Assembly (NCBI GenBank): GCA_963785755.1
Contig: CAWAXG010000039.1
Coordinates: 62,001 to 126,000, forward strand
From: JACCXG01 sp963785755
GTDB lineage: Bacteria > Acidobacteriota > Vicinamibacteria > Vicinamibacterales > 2-12-FULL-66-21
Length of the DNA: 64,000 bases
Direction of reading: 5' to 3'
The notes beneath the pieces are model-generated. The model did no database searches. It was not told the origin of the DNA and worked only from the letters and a program-made list of their open reading frames with translations. The position numbers and the translations under genes were made by a program. Of this stretch, positions 33,120-41,938 are shown one piece after another; the stretch's first letter is position 1, and each line of letters opens with the position of its first letter.

Positions 33120-33983
33120 TTACTTGACTACTTCCTGCGCCCGCTTGTCGCCGCGGATCACTTCCACGGTCGCCATCGGCTCAACCATCGGCGTCATCGT
33201 CATCGGCGCCGCGGGCTTGGCCGCGCTGCGCGGGCGCGAGGACGCCACCTGCTGCCTCGGCTGGGCCGCGCGGGCGACACCGACGAGGGCCGCAGTCTTC
33301 ACGCCAGGAGTCTCGGGCGACGTCTGATCCATCGGGTTGCGCAGTGCGAGCTGAATCTTGCCTTCGGTGCTGGCGAGGGCCAGCCGCTCCGACTGCTCGG
33401 GGTTGACCAGCAGCGTCACGACGGTGACCTGCATCGGCTTGCCCTTCTCCTGGTCCTGCTCCATCCGGGTGCCCGCGGTGAGCACCTGCACGTTGGAGAG
33501 AATCAGCTTCGAGGTCGTGTCCTCGCGCGCCTGGGTCGGTGTGGCCGTCGCGACCACGTCGACGCGGGTACCCGGCAGGACGTAGCCGGCGACGCCGATG
33601 ACCTCGTTGACGCGCACCGACACCGCGCGCATGCCCTCGGGAATGACCGGCGGCAGTCCGGAGCCCGCTTCCTTCGACGCGAGCTTGCCGCTGAGGATCG
33701 GCTCGTTCTTGACCACCGGCACGATGAGCCCGCGGCCCACGATGTCGCTCGGCTTCGAGAACGAACCCTCCGGCGCCTGCCCGACCGGGAAGTTGAGGGT
33801 CACGAGATCTTCTTTCTTGAGCTCGGACCCGAGCTGCAGATCGGCCGAGGCGACGACGACCGGCTGGGTCGGCGCGTTCACGGTCTGCGGCGGCTGGTTC
33901 TGAACGAAGTTATACGTGCCATAGGCCAGGCCTCCTCCAGCGAGGATGGCGATGGCGAGGACGGCAAAAATTCGGTTACGCAT
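33120..33983 (-). CDS. cpaB: Flp pilus assembly protein CpaB/RcpC
   Basis: A 287-residue protein with an N-terminal membrane helix (FAVLAIAILAGGGLAYGTYN), an SAF/antifreeze-like domain (VVVASADLQLGSELKKEDLV, RGLIVPVVKNEPILSGKLA) and the RcpC domain (GMRAVSVRVNEVIGVAGYVL PGTRVDV, in two pieces here). It lies in the periplasm and stabilises the secretin. The C-terminus is Pro/Ala/Met-rich and disordered. It sits 53 bp upstream of cpaC. Confidence 0.92.
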   Translation of the reverse strand: MRNRIFAVLAIAILAGGGLAYGTYNFVQNQPPQTVNAPTQPVVVASADLQLGSELKKEDLVTLNFPVGQAPEGSFSKPSDIVGRGLIVPVVKNEPILSGKLASKEAGSGLPPVIPEGMRAVSVRVNEVIGVAGYVLPGTRVDVVATATPTQAREDTTSKLILSNVQVLTAGTRMEQDQEKGKPMQVTVVTLLVNPEQSERLALASTEGKIQLALRNPMDQTSPETPGVKTAALVGVARAAQPRQQVASSRPRSAAKPAAPMTMTPMVEPMATVEVIRGDKRAQEVVK

Positions 33984-33993
33984 TGTGAGTTCC

Positions 33994-34419
33994 CTAACCT
34001 TCGTTGCGCATCAACGCGACGGACTGCATTGTCAGTGGCGCGCCGGTCGTGCTGCTCGGCGTGACCAGCCGGATAACGGGATTGAGCACGATGAACTGGA
34101 ACGGGTAGTTGACGGTGATTCGCGACGCGGTGTTGGGACCCACCGCCACGTTGCGGTCGATGTTGACGACAGAGGTTCCGAGCGGCAGTCCGCCCGACGT
34201 GATGTAGTTCTTGACCGCGTTCTCGACGTCGGTATCGGTCTTCTCGGCCAGGATCGCGATGCGCGCCCCCTCGCGCGCAGCGTTGGTCAGGACCTGCCAC
34301 GTCTGATAGGCGCGGCCGAACTCGAAGATGGAGACCGCGATCAGCAGGATGATCGGGATGGTGATCGCGGTTTCGAGCAGGGCGGCTCCGCGTTCGTTCT
34401 TTCTGAGATTTGTGCGCAT
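33994..34419 (-). CDS. tadE: TadE-family minor pilin-like protein
   Basis: A 141-residue TadE-like protein. The N-terminal segment RKNERGAALLETAITIPIIL LIAVSIFEFG (read in two parts) has the glutamate after the G-A-A-L-L-E pattern that prepilin peptidase recognises, followed by the membrane helix and a small periplasmic domain. TadE/TadF pseudopilins initiate Flp pilus assembly. It lies 10 bp upstream of cpaB. Confidence 0.9.
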   Translation of the reverse strand: MRTNLRKNERGAALLETAITIPIILLIAVSIFEFGRAYQTWQVLTNAAREGARIAILAEKTDTDVENAVKNYITSGGLPLGTSVVNIDRNVAVGPNTASRITVNYPFQFIVLNPVIRLVTPSSTTGAPLTMQSVALMRNEG

Positions 34420-34456
34420 CGTCCTTCTCGTCCGTGATGACTTCGGTTGCTGACGT

Positions 34457-34966
34457 TCATCCCAATAACGCTGCGACTACGCTTCCCGCCGCGATTGCCG
34501 GCCCGTAGGCGAAGCGATTGGCCGGCGTCCCCGATCCGATTTCCTGTCTCGCGTCCTTCGGCGCGGCGATGAGCCGGCCGGTACCTGCGAGCGTGACCGC
34601 GAGCCGCCGCCGCCTGAGCGCGACCGCCACGGCGAGAACCCCGCCGGCGACCGCACTGAAGAGAAACGCGCTGATCACGAGGGCGGGGCCGATGATGGCG
34701 CCGATCGCGGCCATCAGCTTGACGTCACCCGCACCGGTCGCGCCGAGCAGGTGCCCCGGCATCATCAGTGCAAAACCTACGACGAGTCCCAGGAGCGAAG
34801 CCGACAAACTCAGGCCGCTGAATCCCGCGGCCGCCAGGGTAACCCCCACACCAGCCATCGTCGCCGTCAGCAGGTTGGGGATGCGCCGCGTCCGAACGTC
34901 GATGACGGTTGCGGCGAGCGCCCCGGCTGTGACGGCCACGAAGGCCGCACTAGACACTGGCAGCAA
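34457..34966 (-). CDS. cpaA: Prepilin peptidase CpaA/TadV (A24 family)
   Basis: A 169-residue membrane aspartic peptidase that cleaves Flp and TadE leaders. The first catalytic aspartate is in VIDVRTRRIPN and the second in the G-x-G-D motif (LGATGAGDVKLMAAIGA). About five membrane helices are seen. The N-terminus overlaps the upstream pilin gene by 17 bp, so expression is coupled to it. Confidence 0.92.
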   Translation of the reverse strand: MLPVSSAAFVAVTAGALAATVIDVRTRRIPNLLTATMAGVGVTLAAAGFSGLSLSASLLGLVVGFALMMPGHLLGATGAGDVKLMAAIGAIIGPALVISAFLFSAVAGGVLAVAVALRRRRLAVTLAGTGRLIAAPKDARQEIGSGTPANRFAYGPAIAAGSVVAALLG

Positions 34967-35147
34967 TCGTCGACCAGAAAACTGTTTGAATCGTGTTGCC
35001 GACGGTGGTCACCGCACCGATGGCGAAGAGCGCGATCAGGGCCACGAGCAGGCTGTACTCGAGCAGGTCCTGGCCCTCTTCCGAGCGGCTGAACCTGCGG
35101 GTGACGGCAAGCCCCTTTTGTGCGGCAACGAAAATGGCTGATTGCAT
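34950..35147 (-). CDS. flp: Flp-type pilin, second copy (65 aa)
   Basis: A Flp/Fap pilin. The leader ends in RSEEG, cleaved before QDLLEYSLLVALIALFAIGA, which is the hydrophobic helix with the E/Y pair typical for Flp. It differs from the first copy in having a longer leader (30 residues) and a tail VFWSTIAASV. It probably serves as a minor subunit. It ends inside cpaA. Confidence 0.9.
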   Translation of the reverse strand: MQSAIFVAAQKGLAVTRRFSRSEEGQDLLEYSLLVALIALFAIGAVTTVGNTIQTVFWSTIAASV

Positions 35148-35162
35148 GGACGTTGTCTCCAG

Positions 35163-35330
35163 CGTGAGTGCGTGCTACCTACGTGCGTTCTCGAGTGCTC
35201 CGGGCCAGGTCCTTGTGCTTACGTGCTTCGTATTGCGAGCTTTACTGCCACATGCGAACCTGGCTGTGGGAGCCCACGTGCAACGTGCGTTGCCGCACGT
35301 TGCACGTGGCCTGGTATCACGAACCTTACG
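35163..35330. repeat. ACGTGC-rich inter-pilin segment with a 15-bp perfect hairpin
   Basis: CCACGTGCAACGTGC (35274-35288) and GCACGTTGCACGTGG (35295-35309) are exact reverse complements with a 6-nt loop, a very stable stem-loop. The rest of the segment has many ACGTGC/GCACGT copies. It lies between the first pilin gene and all other tad genes, without a T-tract, so it may set the high pilin-to-machinery mRNA ratio by protecting or partly terminating the pilin transcript. Confidence 0.65.
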
Positions 35331-35508
35331 CCGCGGCGCCGAGCGAACCGGCGATCGCCGTGAAGATCGCGCTAACCGAACCGCCAGCCGCCGTCACCGC
35401 ACCGATCGCGATCAACGCGATGAGTGCCACGAGCAGCGCGTACTCAAGCAGGTCCTGGCCGTCTTCCTGGTTCGAGAACGACTTCACGAAGTTGATCAGA
35501 TTCGACAT
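35326..35508 (-). CDS. flp: Flp-type major pilin, first copy (60 aa)
   Basis: A Flp pilin with leader MSNLINFVKSFSNQEDG, cleaved before QDLLEYALLVALIALIAIGA, then a short tail VTAAGGSVSAIFTAIAGSLG. It is first in the tad operon with a very strong ribosome-binding site (GGGGGAGGAATC before ATG), and a stable hairpin directly downstream. Both suit the abundant structural pilin. Confidence 0.92.
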   Translation of the reverse strand: MSNLINFVKSFSNQEDGQDLLEYALLVALIALIAIGAVTAAGGSVSAIFTAIAGSLGAAA

Positions 35509-36118
35509 GATTCCTCCCCCGAGGCATCTGCACCGTTAAACATCCGGTGCGTAATGTGCGGCGTCGCCGCAGTTTGTTTTCTTCACCATCGCGGCGCGAC
35601 GCCGCGTCACGGGCCCTCACATCGCAACGGGTATGCCACGCGGCCGGCCGACCGCCGCGGCCGGGGCGAAAACCTTGCGTTTTCCGCAGGAATTCGTGGG
35701 TTTCCCGGCGGGCCTGGGCGGCTGCCGGCACTCATCGCGAGGGGCGCGGACAACCAGCCGGCCCATCAGTTTCGTAAGGCCTCTCGCTAATTTCGTGAAC
35801 CGCGGCGGCGCCGCGTCGAACCGCCGCTGTGCGGCCGTGTGCGCCGGGTCGTATCAATTGTCTGTACGCGGAGATCGCGAAATGCGCCGCGATTGCGCGG
35901 TGAATCGAATCGAAGCAGCGAAAGAATGACGGCTTACGAAATGGAACGGCGAGCCGCTCGTGATGCGGTCGGGCGCTGCGGCACGTCACTTGCCAGAGAG
36001 CGTGCTACCAGGCTCCGGCCGGGGATGAGCAATTGGCCGATCGGCCTGTTATTCGCGCCTCATTCCACGGGAGCGCGGCCCAAGCGGCTGGTTGGCAATC
36101 ACGAAATCGAGATCTGCA
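35509..36118. promoter_or_regulatory. 610-bp divergent intergenic region upstream of the tad operon
   Basis: No gene is supported here. It must contain the tad promoter (minus) and that of the small membrane protein (plus). Two tight dyads lie near the pilin start: TGCGGCG-T-CGCCGCA (35557-35571) and CGCGGCG-CGA-CGCCGCG (35590-35606); these are operator-like or can form hairpins in the pilin leader. I could not identify a -10/-35 pair with confidence. Confidence 0.4.
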
Positions 36119-36391
36119 ATGCAAATCAAACTCTCACTTCGTCAAACCGTTCTCTCGACAATGGTGTTCTGCGGCGTGCTGCTGGCGCTCGTATCGGTCG
36201 ACGCGCGCGTGCGGGAACGCATGGGCGACGTAGTGACCGGAGGCGACGGCATCGCCTCCTGGGGTGACCGATTCGGCGACCTCGTCGGGGCACTCGCGAG
36301 CGCCATACGCTACCAGAGCATCGAGAATGCGCCGCTCATGGTTTTTGCCACCGTGGGTGCCGTGCTGTTCCTGTTCATGGTGAAGGCCTAG
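36119..36391 (+). CDS. Small membrane protein, 90 aa, function unknown
   Basis: Two hydrophobic segments (VLSTMVFCGVLLALVSV near the N-terminus and LMVFATVGAVLFLFMVKA at the C-terminus) bracket a charged loop (RVRERMGDVVTGGDGIASWG). The start is ATG 36119, preceded by only a weak GAG. The gene is 46 bp upstream of the large coiled-coil gene and divergent from the tad operon, so it may anchor something in the same system. I do not recognise a family. Confidence 0.6.
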   Translation: MQIKLSLRQTVLSTMVFCGVLLALVSVDARVRERMGDVVTGGDGIASWGDRFGDLVGALASAIRYQSIENAPLMVFATVGAVLFLFMVKA

Positions 36392-36437
36392 GCCACCAGC
36401 CCCTCACACGTCTTTTGCACACGCTTCTGGGGGATCA

Positions 36438-39369
36438 GTGGCGCTAGTCCTCGCTATCGAACCTGACATCCGGCAAGGCACCATCCTCAAGCGCATCGTG
36501 CGGGAGCTCGTGGGCGCGGATCTGGTCCTGGTCGAATCGCGGGACGCGGCCATCGCCGCCATCGATCGACAGCTCCCCGACGTCATTCTCGTGACCGCGC
36601 TGCTGTCGCCGCGCGACGAGGACGAGCTCGTGTCGCACCTCCGCGCCCTCGACGGCGCGGAACACCTTCAGACCCACACCATTCCCCTGCTCGCCGGCGG
36701 CAGTCGTGCCGCCGACCCGCAGCAGAAGAGCGGCGGCCTGCTTGGCGTGTTCCGGAAGAAGAAAGAACCGGAGCTGATAGGCGGCTGCGATCCGGACGTC
36801 TTTGCCGACGAAGTCCGGCTGTTCCTCGCCAGGGCGGCCGAGGTCAAGGTCGAGGGAATCGCCGCGGTGCAACGCGCGGCCGTGGAGCTCGAGGAAGATC
36901 TCGAGGCGTCGAACCGGCGCCGCAACAGCGGCTTCGCCGATCAGCCCTCGCACTCGCGGAAGCCGAAGCTGAAGCCGGAGGCGGAGTCGGCATCATCGGA
37001 TCCCTCTGGCACCGAATCGACCTGGTCGGATCCGTTCGCATGGAAGTCCAGCTACGTCTCGTCGAGACCGAGCGGGCCTGCCAGCCGGCCGGTCGTCCCG
37101 GATCCGCCGCGTGAAGCACCCGTGGCGGCGAGCGAAGAGCCCGATCCGCTCGAAGCGGAGCGGATCCGCCTCCAGGCGCTCGAGACCGAGGCCGCGGAAG
37201 CGCGCGCCCTCGCCGAGGGCCTTCAACGGGAGGCGCAGGAACGCACCGAAAATCTCCGCCGCGAAGCCGAGGAGCACCGGCTCGAAGCCGAGCGGCTGCG
37301 CGCGGAGGCCGAAGCCGCGGCCGAGCGCGCGCTGCACGAGTCCTTGAGACGCCAGGAAGCCGAGGCCGAAGCCGAGGCGGCCGAGCGCGAGCGTCAGGCC
37401 GACATGCGGCGGCTGCGGGCCGAAGTGGTGGCGGCGGCAGAACGCGCGCGCGAACAGGAACGCGCGCGGCTCGAAGCCGAGGCCGCGATGGGTGCGGCTG
37501 TCGAGCGCGCACGGCAGGAAGAGCGCGCCCGCCTCGAAGAGGCCGCCGCTATGGCGGCCGAGCAGGCGCGCGCCGAAGAGCGCCGCCGGATCGAAGCGGA
37601 GGCCACGGCCGCAACTGCGCGCGCGCGCGAGGAGGAACGGGCGCGCGTCGCCGCCCAGGCCGCCTCGGCCGCGGACCATGCGCGCGAAGAAGAGCGGGCC
37701 CGCCTGGTCAACGCCGCGAGGAAGGCCGCGGAACAGGCGCGCGAGGAAGAACGGCGGCGTCTGCAGGCTGAAGCCGCGGTCGCCGACGCGCGAGTTCGAG
37801 AAGAAGAGCGCACGCGTCTGGCGGCCGAAGCGGCGCACGCCGCCGAACGGGCACGGGAAGTGGAACGCGCGCGTCTCGAAGCGGCCGCCGTGAACGCCGC
37901 GGTGCAGGCGCGCGAGGAAGAACGTCGGCGACTCGAGGCGGAAGCAACCGTCGCCACGGTGCGGGCGCGCGAAGAAGAACGCGCACAGCTGGCTGTGGAA
38001 GCTGCGGCCGCGGTCGAGAACGCACGAGTTGAAGAGCGGTCGCGGCTCGCCGTCCTCGCCGCCGCCGCGGCCGAACAGGCCCGCGAAGAAGAGCGCCACC
38101 GCCTGAAGGCCGAGATCGCCGTGGCCGAAGCGCGCGCCCGCGAGGAAGAACGCGCACGCGTCGCCAGCGAAGCGGCCGCCGCGGCCGAGCGGGCGCGGGA
38201 AGAGGAACGCCGCTTCGCAGAGCGCACCAGGGAAGAAGAGCAGCGACGGATTGACGCCGCCGCAGCCGCCGCCGCCGCGCGCGCGATTGAAGAGGAGCGG
38301 CGCCGGCTCGAAACCGAGTTGACCGCCGCCGCCGAGCGATCGCGAGAAGAGGAGCGCCGGCGCCTCGAGGCCGAAGCGGCCGTTGCCGCCGCGCGCGCGA
38401 GAGAAGAGGAACGCGCCCGGGCTGCCGCCGACGCCGGTACAGGCCGCCGAGCGCGCGCGCGCGGAGGAACGCAAGCGCCTCGCCGGCGAGGCGGCCGCCG
38501 CCGCCGAGCGCGCCCGGGAAGAAGAGCGCGCACGGCTCGCAATCGAGGCCGCCGCCGCCGCCGAACGCGCCCGCGAGGAGATCAGGGCGCTCGAAAAGGA
38601 AGCGCGGCTGGCCGCCGAACGCGCCAAGGAGGAAGAACAGCGCCGGCGTGAAGCCGAGCTCGCGGCCGAACGCATACGCGCCGAAGAGCGCCGCCGCGTC
38701 GAGTCCGAGCTGGCCGCCGCCGCCGACCGCCTCAAACAGGAAGAGCTCCGCCGGCAGGCGGCCGAACTGGCGGCCGAAACAGTTCGAGACGAGGAGCGAC
38801 GCCGTGTCGAGGCGGAGATCGCCAAGGAGCGCCAGCGCACCGCCGAAGCGCTCGAGGCGGCCAAGCGCGCGCGCGAGGACGAGCGTGCACGGCTCGAAGC
38901 CGAACGCCGCCGGCGCGAAGAAGCCGTCGCACACGAGAAGCGGGAAGCCAGCCAGCGGCGCCGCGCCCTTCGTCGCCAATCCGGGGAGGCGGCGCTCAGC
39001 GACTCGCCGGCGCCACCGCCGCTCGAGCCCCTCGTCGTGTCAGACGACTTTTCCGAGTTTCGCGAGGAGTACAATCACGTGGTCCCACCACTTTTCCGTC
39101 ACATGCCATTGGCCGGATGGGCGCGAACCGAGGCCTGGCACGCCAAGCGTCAGACCGAGGCGCCTGAAGAACGCGAGCGCGACGAGCTCAGGGAGTGGAT
39201 GGCGGGACTGGCGCTGCCGCCTCACGTCGCTGGCGTCGCCTACGCGCGCGGCTGCCGCATCCGGCGGGTGCGCGTCCCTGGCAGCAAGGGCACCGCTCAG
39301 CGGGGCGGACATCAGACCGTTATCGTGTCGAGGCGGGCGCTCGAAGAAGCGCGAACGGTCCAGCGCTGA
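36438..39369 (+). pseudogene. Large coiled-coil repeat protein with receiver-like N-terminus, one frameshift
   Basis: Start is GTG 36438 with a GGGGG site. Residues 1-140 look like a receiver-like alpha/beta domain (VLAIEPDIRQGTILKRIVRE; LPDVILVTALLS). A Ser/Pro-rich linker follows (about 150-240), then from about 245 a very long Glu/Arg/Ala helix with a 19-residue repeat, and a globular C-terminus (FSEFREEYNHVVPPLFRHMP; a final basic segment RGCRIRRVRVPGSKG). The frame breaks near 38436 (GCCGGTAC). Removing one G restores an exact 19-residue unit (AREEERARAAADAVQAAER) and the frame runs on to 39369, about 976 residues in all. Function unknown; a filament or polar scaffold next to the pilus locus is conceivable. 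Confidence 0.7.
37426..38700 (+). repeat. Nested tandem repeat: 57 bp (19 aa) in 171-bp (57 aa) super-units
   Basis: More than twenty units of the form AREEERARLEAEAA-x-AAER follow one another. Every third unit has E-E-R-R-R and ends in AR or VR (AREEERRRLQAEAAVADAR, AREEERRRLEAEATVATVR, AREEERHRLKAEIAVAEAR), the next types end in ER/EH/EN and in EQ/VQ, so three units form a 57-residue super-unit. DNA copies have diverged while the pattern of charge is kept. Confidence 0.8.
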
Positions 39370-39528
39370 TTCCCGCCGCCTCCACGCGGCATTTTCTTCA
39401 ATCCGATCGACCGGCTGGCATCGCGCATTCTGCGACGCCTTCACGGTGATCCGGCCTGGTTCCGCAGATTCAACCAGGGTTTTCACGGTCCGGCCTCCGG
39501 GCATCGCCCTTGCCATCGGCGAGGCAGG

Positions 39529-41938
39529 ATGGCCTGGAGCCCGGGGGACCGCGTAATCGTCCGTGGCGCTGACTGGCGAGTGAGTCGCTCGACCAGCTTC
39601 ACTGACTGCGAAGCGCTGGATCTCGCCCACGAGTACTCCGCTGCAACCCGCACCCTGCTCGTCCCCTTCGATCGACCCCGCTCTCCATCAGGACCCCGCC
39701 TCCAGGTCGTGTCCCGCAAGCGTTGGGCGCGCGAAGTGTGTTCGCTCCTTCGAAGATCGCAGCCGTACGGGAGCCTCCAGCGCTGTCCCGAATCCATCCG
39801 GCTGCTGCCCTATCAACTCGAGCCCGCCCTCGCCGTGCTTCGGCATGGTGCTGCCCGCCTCCTGATTGCAGACGACGTCGGGCTGGGAAAGACCGTCGAA
39901 GCCGGGTTGATAGTTCGCGAGCTCGCGATGCAGCGTCACCTGTCGCGGACGCTGATCCTCTCGCCGGCGGCCGTCCGAAGCCAATGGAGCCAGGAGCTGA
40001 CGACGCTTTTTGGCGTGACCGCTATCGACGCGGACGCGGCCTGGCTTCGTCGGTACCGCCGGTGAGCTGCCGCCGGACGTGAACCCCTGGTCGCTTCCCG
40101 GCGTGTATCTGGCCTCGCTGGACTTCGTCAAGCGCGCCGAAGCTCTCCACCCGCTGGAACACGTCCGCTGGGATCTGCTGGTCGTCGATGAAGCGCACGC
40201 GGCGACACCAGGCAGCGATCGGCTGGCCGCTGTTCACGCTCTCGCCTGCCGGGCGCGATGCGTCCTGCTTCTCACCGCAACGCCGCACTCCGGGGATGAC
40301 CAGCAGTTCGAAGCGTTGTGTGCGATCGGCGCGGAGCACCGGCGGTCGCCAATCGTGTGCTTCCGCCGCACCCGCGCCGACACGCCACTCGGAGGATCCG
40401 CGCCACGCACGGGGCTCCTCGCTGTCCGCCAGACCAGCGCCGAGCAGCGGATGCACCGGCTGCTCGAAGAGTACACAGGCCGCGTCTGGTCGGAATCGCG
40501 GGACCGATCCAGTACGAACGCGGAACTGGTGGCCACGATTCTCCGCAAACGTGCATTGTCGAGCCCGATCTCTCTCGCGTTGTCCATCCGGCGTCGATTG
40601 GAACTTCTCGCCGGTGTCCCCCCGGCGCCATCGCAGCTGTTCCTGCCCCTGGGCGAGGACGGCGTCGAGGAGGACGGCGCCCCGGACACGGTGCTCGCGG
40701 GAGCCGCGTTGAGCGACGGCCGGGCGGAGCGGCGGCTGCTGGCGATCATCGCGGACCAGGCAGATCGAGCGGCGCGGAGCGAAAGCAAGGTGCGGGTGCT
40801 GGCCCGCCTTCTCGGCCGCGTCCGCGAGCCGGCAATCGTGTTCACGGAATATCGCGACACGGCCGAGCACCTCACGACGGCTTTGGCCGCGAGCGGTCTG
40901 CGCGTCCTGTTGCTCCATGGAGGCATGTCGGCCAGAGAGCGGACCGCGGTCATCGCGACGTTCACGTCGGATGGCTCGATTCTCGTCGCGACCGATGCCG
41001 CGTCCGAGGGGCTCAACCTTCAGCGGCATTGCCGGCTCGTCGTCCATTTCGAGCTGCCGTGGGCCCCCGCGCGGCTTCATCAACGCCGCGGCCGCGTGCA
41101 TCGAATCGGGCAGGACCGGCGGGTCCACGAAATCGCGCTCGTCGCCCGCGACACCTGCGAACAGCTCGTGCTCGTTCCGCTGCTGCGCCGCGCCGTGCGC
41201 TCCCGCGGTCTGGCGGGGACTCCGCTCGTCGATCTGATCCCGGAGTCGCGCGTCGCGGCGCAGGTCCTTGGCGGTATCCCCGTCGCTGGGCCCGACGACG
41301 TTTGGCGCGGCAGTCACCCATGGCTCGAGACCCTCGATCTGCGCGAAGAGGCCGTGGAGGAGGTCGCGCGGCTCGCGGTCCTGCGGCGCTTGAAGGGTCG
41401 GCGGCCAGCAGGGTCCAGCACCGTGCCGATCGCTCGGGCGAAGCCCGGGTGGCTTGGGTCCGGACGCTCGCTGACGCTCGTCGTCGATGTGTCTCTACGC
41501 GATCGGCGCGGCCGCTTCGACCAGTGCCCGTTCGTACTCTCGATCTCCCTGCCTGGCATCAGCTGGGAGCGGCGGCATCGGGTCCTGCGACAGCAGGTTC
41601 AACGCGTGCTGTCGTCGGTCGGCGCCGAGCTGGATTCAGCGGTTGCCCGATTGGGCGACCAGCGCATGATCAGTATCGCGCCGGCACGCGCGGCGGCGAT
41701 GGAGCGGGCTCGCACGCGGAACACGGAACTGCAGCGCCACCTTCGCTCGACGGCGCGCGAGCTGGTTCAGTCAGGGCTCTTCGATCGCCGGGCGCTGCGC
41801 GCGGCGGCCGCACGCGATCGCAGCCGCGAGATGCTGCTGGACGATCTCCATGCGCCAGCCGCTTCCGCCACAAGCGAGGACGACCGGGTCGAGGTGACCT
41901 ATGAGGTTCGCGCAATCGTGGTTGGAGAGCGGACATGA
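39529..41938 (+). pseudogene. SNF2-family helicase (HepA-like) with one frameshift
   Basis: The N-terminal part (MAWSPGDRVIVRGADWRV) holds LIADDVGLGKTVEAGLI (Walker A, about residue 115) and ends at a false stop at 40065. Removing one base at the GGTACC near 40052 joins it to the rest: LPPDVNPWSLPGVYLASLDF, VVDEAHAATPG (DEAH box), LLTATPHSGDD, VFTEYRDTAEHLTTAL, VATDAASEGLNLQRH and HQRRGRVHRIGQDR (motifs V-VI). The repaired product is about 800 residues and translocates on duplex DNA. Its last 4 bp overlap the methyltransferase start. The pair looks like a DISARM- or type-II/III-like defence unit, but none of drmA, drmB or drmC is present. Confidence 0.82.

Noticed and set aside
35163..35330. 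CRISPR-like repeat array
   Set aside because: Repeated words are short and irregular, there are no spacers of uniform length and no cas genes.
36438..36860. Functional CheY-like response regulator at the N-terminus of the coiled-coil protein
   Set aside because: The fold pattern is there, but the phospho-acceptor position reads LVTALLS with no clear Asp, so only receiver-like is claimed.
36993..39074. Minus-strand open frame of 693 codons
   Set aside because: Arises from the repeat structure of the coiled-coil gene; reads as Arg/Ser/Ala or Phe/Gly repeats with no domain or ribosome site.
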